DNA from: Phycisphaerae bacterium
Lineage (GTDB): Bacteria; Planctomycetota; Phycisphaerae; UBA1845; Fen-1342
DNA: 7,148 nucleotides
Direction of reading: 5' to 3'
Assembly: GCA_022842805.1 (NCBI GenBank)
Contig: JALHOX010000167.1
Span: forward strand, 1-7,148
Shown here: positions 1-6,321 of the stretch, in pieces
Layout of the letters: each line of letters begins with the position of its first letter
Numbering within the stretch: position 1 is the stretch's first letter
Notes under the pieces: generated by a model
What the model was told of the DNA's origin: nothing
Seen by the model: the letters and a program-made list of their open reading frames with translations, nothing else
Databases searched by the model: none
Position numbers and translations under genes: made by a program

Positions 1-127
1 CGGCGGCAGCGGCGGCGCTCGCACGCGGCGCGATCTTCGGCGGCGGCGCGGGGGGACCCGCGCCGGCGGCGAGAAGTGAGTCGATTTCGGATTGGTCGAT
101 GAGCAATGCTGAACTGTCTATCGGCAC
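1..127 (-). CDS. Probable flagellar motor switch protein (FliM/FliN/FliY type), N-terminal fragment
   Basis: An open frame runs off the left edge; only about 42 residues are visible. Read from a GTG at 127-125 it begins MPIDSSALLIDQSEIDSLLA and then becomes a Pro/Ala-rich stretch ending in a run of alanines. The stretch LIDQSEIDSLL resembles the 'LSQ-x-EIDALL' segment near the N-terminus of FliM and of many FliN/FliY proteins. In FliM that segment binds phosphorylated CheY. A low-complexity Pro/Ala linker after it is more typical of FliN/FliY than of FliM, but the diagnostic C-terminal domain lies outside the window. The frame has an in-frame TAA (193-191) upstream and no ATG, so the start must be GTG 127 or TTG 106; neither has a clear Shine-Dalgarno sequence. 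It follows asnB after 77 bases on the same strand. The gene identity is an inference from one short motif. Confidence 0.5.
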   Translation of the reverse strand, partial: MPIDSSALLIDQSEIDSLLAAGAGPPAPPPKIAPRASAAAAA

Positions 128-204
128 GAGGCGGGTCGAAAAGCCTATTTGGCGGCGTTGAAACCCCGGCCCGACTCGCCCGCCCTCGCTTTACCGCCCT
201 GCTG

Positions 205-2118
205 CTAGAGCCACCTGCGGGACCACCGATCCAGCATGAACAAGGCCCACAATCGATGAGCATGATTTGCGCGAGACTCGAGATGGCCGTCGAGCAGCTC
301 GCGCAGCCATGCGTGCTGGAACAGCCGCAGGCAGATGCCGTCGGGCGCGAGCAGCGCCGCCTTCAGCACCTCGCGCAACGGGCCGCGAAACCACTCGCCG
401 ATCGGCACGCCGAAGCCCATCTTTTCGCGCGTGAGGATGTCTGGGGGCAGCAAGCCGGCGGCCCAGTCGCGCAAGATTCGCTTGCCGCCGCGCGCGTCGA
501 CCTTCCATTCCGCGGGCAGCGAGAGGGCGAACTCGACGAGTTCATCATCGAGAAACGGCGAGCGGCACTCCAACCCGGCGCTCATCGACGCGCGATCGAC
601 CTTGGTTAATAAGTCGCCCGGCAGATAGGAATGAAAATCGACGAAAGCCGCGCGCGTCGAGGGGTTGGTCTGCCACGCGTCATACCAGTCCGCGATCGCC
701 CGCAGCGGCGACTCGACATCGATCTGGGCCGCGAATGCGGGTTGATAGCCGCGCGCCAGCTCCAGCGGATCGAAAACGCCGACCCAATCGGCGTAGCGGC
801 GTGCCGCGGGACGGCCGATCGCTCGCAAAAAGCGGAATGCGCGGCTGCGGAGCGTCTTTGATTGGCCGGTGCGAAAGACCGCCGCCGCGGCGCCCGCGAG
901 CTTTCGCAGCGGCGCGGGGACAAAATCGAAGCGGGCCGCGAGGTCGGCGGCGCGATAGCGGTCATATCCGCCGAAGCATTCGTCGCCCGCGTCGCCAGTG
1001 AGCGCGACGGTCACGCTTTCGCGTGCGAAACGCGAAAGCAGCAGCGTCGGAATCGCCGAGGAATCGGCGAAGGGCACGTCGTAGAGCGCCGCCAGCTCGT
1101 CGAAGATCGACTGCGCGTCGGGCGTGACGATTCGCTCGTGGTGCTCGGTGTGAAAATGCTCGGCGACGCTGCGGGCGTGCGGGGCTTCGTTGTAGCGCGG
1201 ATCTTCGAAGCCGATCGAGAAGGTGCGCAGCGGCGATACGCCGAGCCGCCGCATCAGGCCGACGATGATCGATGAATCGATGCCGCCCGAGAGAAAGGCG
1301 CCGAGCGGCACATCGCTCATCAGGCGTTTTTGCACCGCCGCTGTCAGCAGTTCGCCGAGGCGCGTTTTTGCATCGGCGTAAGTTCCGGCGAATGTTCGCG
1401 GCGTGGGCACTTCGTAGTAGCGCTGCGGCGAGATCCATCGCTCGCCGGCGGGCGGAACGGAATCTCCAGCGCCGCCGAAATCGATCTCCGCGAAGCAGCC
1501 CGGCGGCAGCGCTGCGCACTCGATGAAAATGTCCTCGCGCGGGACGTACTGCATGACGAGATAGTCATGCACGGCTTGCGGATTCAGCGTGAACGACAGC
1601 CCCGCCGCCGCGCGAATCGCCTTGACCTCGCTGGCGAAATGGAGGCGGTCGGCGGAGTGATGGATGTAGAGCGGCTTTTTGCCGAATCGATCGCGGGCGA
1701 GCACGAGCCGCGCGCGGCGCTCGTCCCAGAGCGCGATCGCGAACATGCCGTGCAGCCGGGGGAAACAGCCAACGCCCCACTGCTCATAGGCGTGGACGAT
1801 GACCTCGCTGTCGCTTTCGCTGGCGAAGGAGTGGCCCGCGCGGCGCAGCTCATCGCGGAGCGCGCGGTAGTTGTAGATCTCGCCATTGAAGACCAGCCAA
1901 AGCGTGCGATCTTCGTTGCAGATCGGCTGCGCCCCGGTGGAGAGGTCGATGATCGATAGTCGTCGAAAGGCGAGCCCGCAGCGTTGGGCGGGGTCGAGAT
2001 AAAACCCCTCGTCATCCGGCCCGCGATTGCGGATTGCGCCGGCCATCGCACGCAGGCGCTCTCGCTCGATCGGTGGCGCGGCCGGCCCGCGATTCAGGAC
2101 GCCGGCGATGCCGCACAT
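205..2118 (-). CDS. asnB: Glutamine-dependent asparagine synthetase (class II amidotransferase family)
   Basis: A 637-residue cytosolic enzyme expected to convert aspartate, glutamine and ATP to asparagine, glutamate, AMP and PPi. The N-terminal glutaminase (about residues 1-210) starts MCGIAG; Cys2 becomes the nucleophile after Met removal, which fixes the ATG at 2118. Further glutaminase motifs are RRLSIID (52-58), NGEIYNY (78-84) and SDSE (102-105). The synthetase half has the ATP-pyrophosphatase loop SGGIDSS (277-283), TGDAGDECFGGYDRY (374-388), PGDLLTKVDRASM (500-512), ECRSPFLDDE (517-526) and KMGFGVPIGEW (566-576). Both active sites look intact. The length is above the roughly 550 residues of E. 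coli AsnB and nearer to the longer AsnB forms common in other bacteria. The start overlaps the end of mutM by 25 bases and has its own AGGAG ribosome-binding site. Paralogues of this fold amidate sugars or other substrates in polysaccharide clusters, so asparagine as product is likely but not proven. Confidence 0.93.
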   Translation of the reverse strand: MCGIAGVLNRGPAAPPIERERLRAMAGAIRNRGPDDEGFYLDPAQRCGLAFRRLSIIDLSTGAQPICNEDRTLWLVFNGEIYNYRALRDELRRAGHSFASESDSEVIVHAYEQWGVGCFPRLHGMFAIALWDERRARLVLARDRFGKKPLYIHHSADRLHFASEVKAIRAAAGLSFTLNPQAVHDYLVMQYVPREDIFIECAALPPGCFAEIDFGGAGDSVPPAGERWISPQRYYEVPTPRTFAGTYADAKTRLGELLTAAVQKRLMSDVPLGAFLSGGIDSSIIVGLMRRLGVSPLRTFSIGFEDPRYNEAPHARSVAEHFHTEHHERIVTPDAQSIFDELAALYDVPFADSSAIPTLLLSRFARESVTVALTGDAGDECFGGYDRYRAADLAARFDFVPAPLRKLAGAAAAVFRTGQSKTLRSRAFRFLRAIGRPAARRYADWVGVFDPLELARGYQPAFAAQIDVESPLRAIADWYDAWQTNPSTRAAFVDFHSYLPGDLLTKVDRASMSAGLECRSPFLDDELVEFALSLPAEWKVDARGGKRILRDWAAGLLPPDILTREKMGFGVPIGEWFRGPLREVLKAALLAPDGICLRLFQHAWLRELLDGHLESRANHAHRLWALFMLDRWSRRWL

Positions 2119-2972
2119 GCGCGCTCCTGCGAGTTGTTGCTGCGACGTTTGCCGCGGCGCGGACCGCGCGGCGCGGGCTGACAGGTGGGGCAGATGTGCG
2201 TGCCGCGCTGTCCGACGCGGAGCGCGATGATTGTGTCGCCGCAGCGTGCGCAGGCCTGGCCGTCGCGCCCGTAGGCGGCGAAGTGCTGCTGCATTTCGCC
2301 GCCGGGATAGACCCAGTCGATCGAGGCGCCGTTGTGGGCCAGGCCCTGGCGCAAGGCGGATTGAATAGCGCTATGGAGAGCCGCGACGCCCGCGGGCCCG
2401 ATGCGGTCGCTGCGCGTCAGCGGGTGAAGCCCGGCCGCGTGCAGCGATTCATCGGCGTAGATATTGCCGATCCCCGCGATCAGCGACTGGTCGAGGAGCA
2501 GCGGCTTCAGAAATCGGGAGCGCGCGGCGAGCAACGCCGCGAGCCGCTCGACCGTGAACTCGTCCGAGAGCGGTTCCACGCCGAGCCTGGTGGTCACGCT
2601 GTCGAGCGAGCGGGTGTAGACGATGCGGCCGAACTTGCGGGCGTCGCAAAAGAGCAGGCGATCACCGTTATCGAGGGTCCAGGCCGCGCGGATGTGGCGG
2701 GCGGGCTCATCGGCGGCGGGGTCGTGCCATTCGAGTCGTCCGCTCATGCGCAGATGTACGAGCATCCACCCCCCGTCGTTCAATTCGACGACGACATATT
2801 TGGCCCGCCGGGAGACGGCCCGCACGCTCCGCCCGACGACGCCGCGGCGCACGGCCGGCGCGCTGGGCGTCGCGTTCTTTGCCCAGAGCGATTCGAACGC
2901 GGTGATGGTGCGCGCCACGAGCCGGGGCGCGATCTGATTGACGGTCGTCTGCACTTCGGGGAGTTCGGGCAT
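2094..2972 (-). CDS. mutM: Formamidopyrimidine-DNA glycosylase (8-oxoguanine DNA glycosylase/AP lyase)
   Basis: A 292-residue base-excision repair enzyme that removes 8-oxoguanine and ring-opened purines and nicks the abasic strand. The canonical start MPELPEVQTT sets the ATG at 2972: Pro2 is the Schiff-base nucleophile and Glu3 the catalytic acid. Also visible are Lys58 in RAKYVVVEL, HLRMSG (73-78), DARKFGRIV (110-118), LDQSLIAGIGNIYADE (160-175) of the helix-two-turn-helix with Asn170, and a C-terminal zinc finger with Cys241/Cys244 and Cys261/Cys264 flanking GQRGTHI. All catalytic and metal-binding positions are present, so it is MutM rather than Nei. A basic tail (about 268-292, PRGPRRGKRRSNN) extends roughly 25 residues beyond the last cysteines and is longer than in E. 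coli MutM; its final part is encoded where asnB begins. The start has no Shine-Dalgarno sequence. The frame stays open upstream to 3992, but that extension is not part of the protein. It lies 170 bases after cdsA. Confidence 0.96.
   Translation of the reverse strand: MPELPEVQTTVNQIAPRLVARTITAFESLWAKNATPSAPAVRRGVVGRSVRAVSRRAKYVVVELNDGGWMLVHLRMSGRLEWHDPAADEPARHIRAAWTLDNGDRLLFCDARKFGRIVYTRSLDSVTTRLGVEPLSDEFTVERLAALLAARSRFLKPLLLDQSLIAGIGNIYADESLHAAGLHPLTRSDRIGPAGVAALHSAIQSALRQGLAHNGASIDWVYPGGEMQQHFAAYGRDGQACARCGDTIIALRVGQRGTHICPTCQPAPRGPRRGKRRSNNSQERACAASPAS
2124..2128 (-). promoter_or_regulatory. Shine-Dalgarno sequence of asnB inside the mutM coding region
   Basis: The minus strand reads AGGAG followed by 5 bases and then the asnB ATG at 2118. 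It is the clearest ribosome-binding site in the window and lies within the last codons of mutM. It supports the ATG at 2118 and means asnB can load ribosomes independently of mutM termination. Confidence 0.7.
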
Positions 2973-2977
2973 CGGGC

Positions 2978-2990
2978 GAAGTGTAACTTC
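2978..2990. repeat. Short palindrome directly upstream of the mutM start
   Basis: GAAGT-3-ACTTC is a perfect 5-base inverted repeat with a 3-base centre. It ends 5 bases before the mutM ATG, exactly where a Shine-Dalgarno sequence would be expected and is missing. It could be a small operator or a weak hairpin at the initiation site. The arms are short, so chance is possible. Confidence 0.35.
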
Positions 2991-3047
2991 TGCTGCGCTG
3001 GTGCGCGGCGGTTGGACCAGTGGACAGTGGCGAGCGACGAGTGCGAT

Positions 3048-3106
3048 GTGTCCGGATTGAAAGCCACGGGTGAATCGGGCTTTGCGGGAGACTTGCGACC
3101 GGACAC
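3048..3106 (-). other. Nested inverted repeat in the cdsA-mutM gap
   Basis: Outer arms GTGTCCGG (3048-3055) and CCGGACAC (3099-3106) are perfectly complementary over 8 bases. Inside them AAAGCC (3060-3065) and GGCTTT (3078-3083) form a second 6-base perfect stem with a 12-base loop. The stems are separated by 4 bases on one side and 15 on the other. In minus-strand RNA this would fold about 40 to 130 bases after the cdsA stop and in front of mutM. It has no U-run, so it is not a classical terminator. It may be an RNA 3'-end structure, a leader or a protein-binding site. The rest of the 2973-3142 gap shows no convincing promoter or small gene. Confidence 0.4.
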
Positions 3107-3142
3107 CCGAAGCCGAAAACGCCCCCGGACCGGCCACGGTCG

Positions 3143-4102
3143 TTAGGGCAGCGGCGTCAGTCTGGTCCAAAAGAACCATGCCGCCGGCGCCGCCAGCAGC
3201 GGGGAATCGAGCACGTCCAAGATGCCGCCCAGCCCCGGCAGAGAATCGCCCGAGTCTTTCACCGCGGCGTCGCGCTTGAGCAGCGAGGCGCACAGGTCGC
3301 CCGCCACCGAAAACAGCGCCAGCGAAACGCCCAGCAGCAGCACGCGCGCTGCGAAGGGCAGATGCTGCACCGGCCCGACGGGGATGCCGTTGCGCTCCAG
3401 CAGCACGGCGCAGATCCACGCGACGGCGACGGCGGTCAGGATTCCGCCGACGAACCCCTCCCAGGTCTTCTTCGGGCTGAGCCAGGGGACCATCTTGTGC
3501 TTGCCGAACCAACTGCCGAAAAAGTAGGCCCCGGTGTCGGTCATCTTCACGATCAGGACCGAAAGCAGCATGAGCAACATGCCGCGCGGGCCGCCGACCT
3601 CCATGCGCAGCTTGGTGAGAAAGCCCGCGAAGCCGCCGGCGTAGAGGATGATGAACTGGGTGCAGGCGATGTTGACCATCGCGTTCTCGGTGCCGCGTCG
3701 GACGGCCTGCATGAAGAAGCTGAAGCCGACGGCCATCGCCATCCAGAGCACGCCCCAGCTCTCGTTGCCGAGCAAGAGCCCCTCTTTGAAATTGAATGCG
3801 ACGAAGGGCGCCAGCACCATGCCCGCGGAGAAGACCTGGGCCACCTTGCCCAGCGGGCGAAAGCCGAGGTTGCGGGCGAAGTTCACGAGTTCGCGGGCCG
3901 CCATCCAGGTGAAGCCCAGCACCAGCAGGGAGCTGATCGCGCCGTTGTAGAGCCAATGGGCCAGATTGATTTTTGTGCCCGGCACCACCCACTGCGGCGG
4001 CGTGAGGCTGCTGAGAAAAAGGTCGGTGAGCAGCAGGGCCAGCAGCAGCGCCGACAGGAGCAGGCCGGAGAACAGGCGTTTTTGAAGGAGCGGCGGGGCC
4101 AT
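3143..4102 (-). CDS. cdsA: Phosphatidate cytidylyltransferase (CDP-diacylglycerol synthase)
   Basis: A 319-residue integral membrane enzyme making CDP-diacylglycerol from phosphatidate and CTP, the branch point to bacterial phospholipids. Strongly hydrophobic stretches lie at about residues 11-33, 53-70, 88-104, 116-132, 142-162, 174-187, 216-236, 250-268 and 299-313. The cytoplasmic motif KMTDTGAYFFGSWFGKHK (186-203) is followed by LSPKKTWEG (208-216). The C-terminal signature is spread over 268-300, with SLLKRD (273-278), KDSGDSLPG (282-290) and LGGILDVLDS (291-300). Family proteins usually have HGG and DRxD where this one has LGG and DVLD; the lysines and acidic residues are kept. The start was chosen as the ATG at 4102, 8 bases after the uppS stop, because it puts a basic residue pair before the first membrane helix. 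The frame is open farther upstream inside uppS but codes for an implausible Arg-rich stretch. There is no clear ribosome-binding site; a TTG overlapping the uppS TGA is an alternative start. Confidence 0.93.
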   Translation of the reverse strand: MAPPLLQKRLFSGLLLSALLLALLLTDLFLSSLTPPQWVVPGTKINLAHWLYNGAISSLLVLGFTWMAARELVNFARNLGFRPLGKVAQVFSAGMVLAPFVAFNFKEGLLLGNESWGVLWMAMAVGFSFFMQAVRRGTENAMVNIACTQFIILYAGGFAGFLTKLRMEVGGPRGMLLMLLSVLIVKMTDTGAYFFGSWFGKHKMVPWLSPKKTWEGFVGGILTAVAVAWICAVLLERNGIPVGPVQHLPFAARVLLLGVSLALFSVAGDLCASLLKRDAAVKDSGDSLPGLGGILDVLDSPLLAAPAAWFFWTRLTPLP

Positions 4103-4110
4103 TCGTGCGG

Positions 4111-4890
4111 TCAACGTGCCGAGGGTGTGGGTGGGCGAACCGCGCCGAAGCGGCGCTCGCGGCGGGCGTAATCGCGCAGCGCGACGTGCAACTGTTCGGC
4201 GCCGAACTCGGGCCAGAGGACGTCGGTCACGAAGATTTCGGTGTAGCTCAACTGCCAGAGCAGGAAGTTGGAAATGCGCTGTTCGCCGGCGGTGCGGATG
4301 AGCAGATCGGGGTCGGGGATGCCGGCGGTGTAGAGCTCCGACTCGAACGCGGCGTCGTTGATCGACTCCGGCGAGAGGAGGCCGGCGCGGGCCTGCTGTG
4401 CCAGCTTTCGGCAGGCGTTGATGATCTCGTCGCGTCCGCCGTAGTTGATGGCGAGGCAAAGCGTCAGCCCGCGATTGTTGGCGGTCACGCGCTCGGTCTC
4501 GTCGAGCTCTTTCAGCACGCGATCGGGCAGGCCATCGCGTTTGCCGACGAGGCGAAGGCGCACATCATTGCGATGCAACTCGATCCGCTCGGCCCGGAGA
4601 TAGCGCGCGTACAGCCCCATCAGGCCGGCGACCTCGGCCGCGGGCCGCTTCCAGTTTTCGACGCTGAAGCTGTAGAGCGTGAGATAGCGAATGCCGAGCC
4701 GGTCGGCCTCGAGCACGAGCGGCCGCACGCGCCGGGCCCCCTGCCGATGGCCCCAGATGCGCGGTCGCATGCGCTGCTGCGCCCAGCGGCCGTTGCCATC
4801 CATGATGATCGCCACATGCTGCGGCATGCGCTCGCGCGTCAGCCCTGCCGGCAATGCTCGCAGATCAGCGACGGGGGCGGCACTCGGCAT
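4111..4890 (-). CDS. uppS: Undecaprenyl diphosphate synthase (cis-prenyltransferase)
   Basis: A 259-residue enzyme that extends farnesyl diphosphate with isopentenyl units to the C55 lipid carrier used for peptidoglycan and other surface glycans. The cis-prenyltransferase signatures are all present. HVAIIMDGNGRWA (25-37) includes catalytic Asp31, GH at 47-48 follows it, and YSFSVENWKRP (73-83) comes next. Then come NYGGRDEI (149-156), PDLLIRTAGEQRISNFLLWQ (194-213), SYTE (215-218) and WPEF (226-229). Length and order match the family. The start ATG at 4890 directly follows the purA stop (TAGATG), which argues for coupled translation; GAGGA on the minus strand at 4905-4901 lies about 10 bases upstream. 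A second ATG at codon 22 would still keep all motifs, so the first about 20 residues are less certain. cdsA follows after 8 bases, a common pairing of lipid-carrier and phospholipid genes. Confidence 0.96.
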   Translation of the reverse strand: MPSAAPVADLRALPAGLTRERMPQHVAIIMDGNGRWAQQRMRPRIWGHRQGARRVRPLVLEADRLGIRYLTLYSFSVENWKRPAAEVAGLMGLYARYLRAERIELHRNDVRLRLVGKRDGLPDRVLKELDETERVTANNRGLTLCLAINYGGRDEIINACRKLAQQARAGLLSPESINDAAFESELYTAGIPDPDLLIRTAGEQRISNFLLWQLSYTEIFVTDVLWPEFGAEQLHVALRDYARRERRFGAVRPPTPSAR

Positions 4891-6204
4891 CTAACTCATG
4901 TCCTCGACAAGGATGGTCTGGTCGCGCTCGGGGCCGACGCCGATCAGGCCGACCGGCGCGCCGATCTCCGAGCTGATGCGCCGCACAAAGGCCTTGGCCG
5001 TCTCGGGCAGATCGGCGAAGCGCCGCACGCCGCGCAGGTCGCTATTCCAGCCGGGCAGCGTCTCGAAGATCGGCTCGACCTCTTCCAGCAGATACGCATC
5101 GGCGGGGAGCGTGTTCAGCAACTCGCCGCCATAACGATAGGCCGTACAAATGTGTACATGCTCGAAGCCGGAGAGCGTGTCGAGGTGGAGCAGCGCCAGG
5201 TGCGTCGGGGCGACGAGCAGCGCGGCATAGCGCGCCGCCACCAGGTCGAGCCAGCCGATGCGGCGTGGGCGGCCGGTGGTGGTGCCATATTCTCCGCCGC
5301 GCTCGCGGATGGTGTCGCCGACGCCGTCGCGCAGCTCGGTCGGGAAAGGACCGCTGCCGACGCGCGTGGAGTAGGCCTTGATGACGCCGATGCGCGACTG
5401 GAGCATGGCGGACGAAACACCCGCCCCGCTGGCTACGCCGCCGCCGGTGCAGCTCGAACTGGTGACGTAGGGATAGGTTCCGTGGTCGATGTCGAGCAGC
5501 GCGCCCTGTGCGCCTTCGAAGAGAATCCGCTTGCCCGCTTTGGCCAGTTCGGCGAGCAGCACGGTCGTATCGCAGACGAAGGAGCGCAACTGTCCGGCGA
5601 ACTCCATGTACTCGTCGGCCAGCTTGGCGGCGTCGAAAGTCTCGTCGCTGCTGTAGACCGATCGCATGAGCGCGTTTTTGTGCGCCACGATCGCGCTCAG
5701 CCGCTCGCGCAGCTTCGCGGGACGATATAGATCGCAAATGCGAATCGCGCGATGGCGATTCATCTTGTCGGCGTAGCAGGGGCCGATGCCGCGGGCGGTG
5801 GTGCCGATCTTGCCATCACCGCGGGCCGCACCCTCGGCCAGGACATCTTCGCGGCGGTGATAGGGGAAGACGACGTGGGCACGATCGCTGATGCGCAGGC
5901 GGTTTGCATCGACCCGCACCCCGCGATCGCGCAGGCTGGCGATCTCGCCCAGCAATACCGCGGGATCGATGACCGTCCCGCCGGTGATGATGTTTAACAC
6001 GCCTTCGCGGAGGATGCCGCTGGGGAGCTGATGCAGGGCGAATTTTTCGCGTCCCACCAGCACCGTGTGGCCGGCGTTGGCGCCGCCGCTATATCGCACC
6101 GAGGCGTCGAAGTGCTCGGTCAGCAGATCGACGACCTTGCCTTTGCCCTCATCGCCCCATTGCAGGCCGATGACGCATGTGTGTCCCAGCCGGTCAAAAC
6201 GCAT
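4891..6204 (-). CDS. purA: Adenylosuccinate synthase
   Basis: A 437-residue cytosolic enzyme that condenses IMP and aspartate, with GTP hydrolysis, to adenylosuccinate, the first committed step to AMP. Visible motifs are the GTP loop QWGDEGKGK (15-23) with catalytic Asp18, NAGHT (43-47) with catalytic His46, and IGTTARGIGPCYADK (133-147). They continue with FEGAQGALLDIDHGTYPYVT (229-248), STRVGSGPFPTE (279-290) and EYGTTTGRPRRIGWLDL (305-321), ending in GPERDQTI (424-431). Length matches the family (about 430). The frame stays open to 6321, but the extra 39 residues are Arg/Pro/Ala-rich, unlike PurA N-termini, and would overlap the predicted promoter. The ATG at 6204 gives the normal short lead into GLQWGDEGKGK. 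A weak GAG lies about 7 bases upstream. It appears to be the first gene of a purA-uppS-cdsA unit. Confidence 0.97.
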   Translation of the reverse strand: MRFDRLGHTCVIGLQWGDEGKGKVVDLLTEHFDASVRYSGGANAGHTVLVGREKFALHQLPSGILREGVLNIITGGTVIDPAVLLGEIASLRDRGVRVDANRLRISDRAHVVFPYHRREDVLAEGAARGDGKIGTTARGIGPCYADKMNRHRAIRICDLYRPAKLRERLSAIVAHKNALMRSVYSSDETFDAAKLADEYMEFAGQLRSFVCDTTVLLAELAKAGKRILFEGAQGALLDIDHGTYPYVTSSSCTGGGVASGAGVSSAMLQSRIGVIKAYSTRVGSGPFPTELRDGVGDTIRERGGEYGTTTGRPRRIGWLDLVAARYAALLVAPTHLALLHLDTLSGFEHVHICTAYRYGGELLNTLPADAYLLEEVEPIFETLPGWNSDLRGVRRFADLPETAKAFVRRISSEIGAPVGLIGVGPERDQTILVEDMS

Positions 6205-6240
6205 AGATTCGCTCGAGCGTGGGTTCGCCGCGGGGGTCCA

Positions 6241-6280
6241 CCGAGCGCGGCGCGGCAAACGGGCAGCGCCGCGCGATCGG
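6241..6280 (-). promoter_or_regulatory. GC-rich leader hairpin upstream of purA
   Basis: GCGCGGCG (6245-6252) and CGCCGCGC (6267-6274) form a perfect 8-base stem with a 14-base loop. CCGA (6241-6244) and TCGG (6277-6280) add 4 more pairs across a 2-base bulge. If transcription starts from the predicted promoter just to the right, this hairpin begins within the first few nucleotides of the purA transcript and ends about 36 bases before the start codon. It could stabilise the 5' end or affect expression. The high GC content makes chance folding more likely than usual. Confidence 0.4.
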
Positions 6281-6292
6281 CCCAGGCTCTGA

Positions 6293-6321
6293 GTTGTAGC
6301 GGGCGCGCCGCGAAGTCGCAA
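6293..6321 (-). promoter_or_regulatory. Candidate sigma70-type promoter for purA-uppS-cdsA
   Basis: On the minus strand TTGCGA (6321-6316) is followed after exactly 17 bases by TACAAC (6298-6293). Each hexamer matches 4 of 6 positions of the TTGACA/TATAAT consensus. Initiation would fall near 6286, giving a leader of about 80 bases. It sits immediately after the terminator-like hairpin of the preceding gene, a sensible place for a new transcription unit. The match is moderate and based on the E. coli consensus only. Confidence 0.35.

Noticed and set aside
1..60. CGG-rich trinucleotide runs at the left edge
   Set aside because: Explained by Ala/Pro codons of the linker in the switch-protein fragment; not a tandem repeat locus.
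130..180. Possible terminator after asnB: GGCGGGTCG (130-138) versus CGACTCGCC (172-180)
   Set aside because: The stem needs a wobble pair on the plus strand and becomes an A-C mismatch in the minus-strand RNA that matters. The loop is over 30 bases and there is no U-tract.
3122..3142. Small hairpin GACCG-4-CGGTC right after the cdsA stop
   Set aside because: Only 5 pairs, no adjacent U-run; too weak to call a terminator.
2034..3146. Plus-strand open frame of 370 codons antisense to mutM and crossing the gap
   Set aside because: No domain or motif, and it mirrors mutM; stop codons are rare in all frames at this GC content.
2094..3992. Apparent 632-residue protein that would fuse extra sequence to MutM
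   Set aside because: The upstream part is an out-of-frame reading of cdsA plus the gap. The catalytic Pro2 of MutM requires the start at 2972.
4105..5730. Long plus-strand open frame of 541 codons antisense to uppS and purA
   Set aside because: Its composition follows from the GC-rich codon pattern of the opposite strand, it has no recognisable motif, and it covers two well-supported genes.
6210..6219. 10-base palindrome CGCTCGAGCG just upstream of purA
   Set aside because: Perfect but short and all within GC-rich sequence at the expected ribosome-binding site; nothing links it to a known operator.
6205..6321. 39-residue N-terminal extension of PurA
   Set aside because: Arg/Pro/Ala-rich, unlike PurA N-termini, and coincident with the leader hairpin and promoter candidate.
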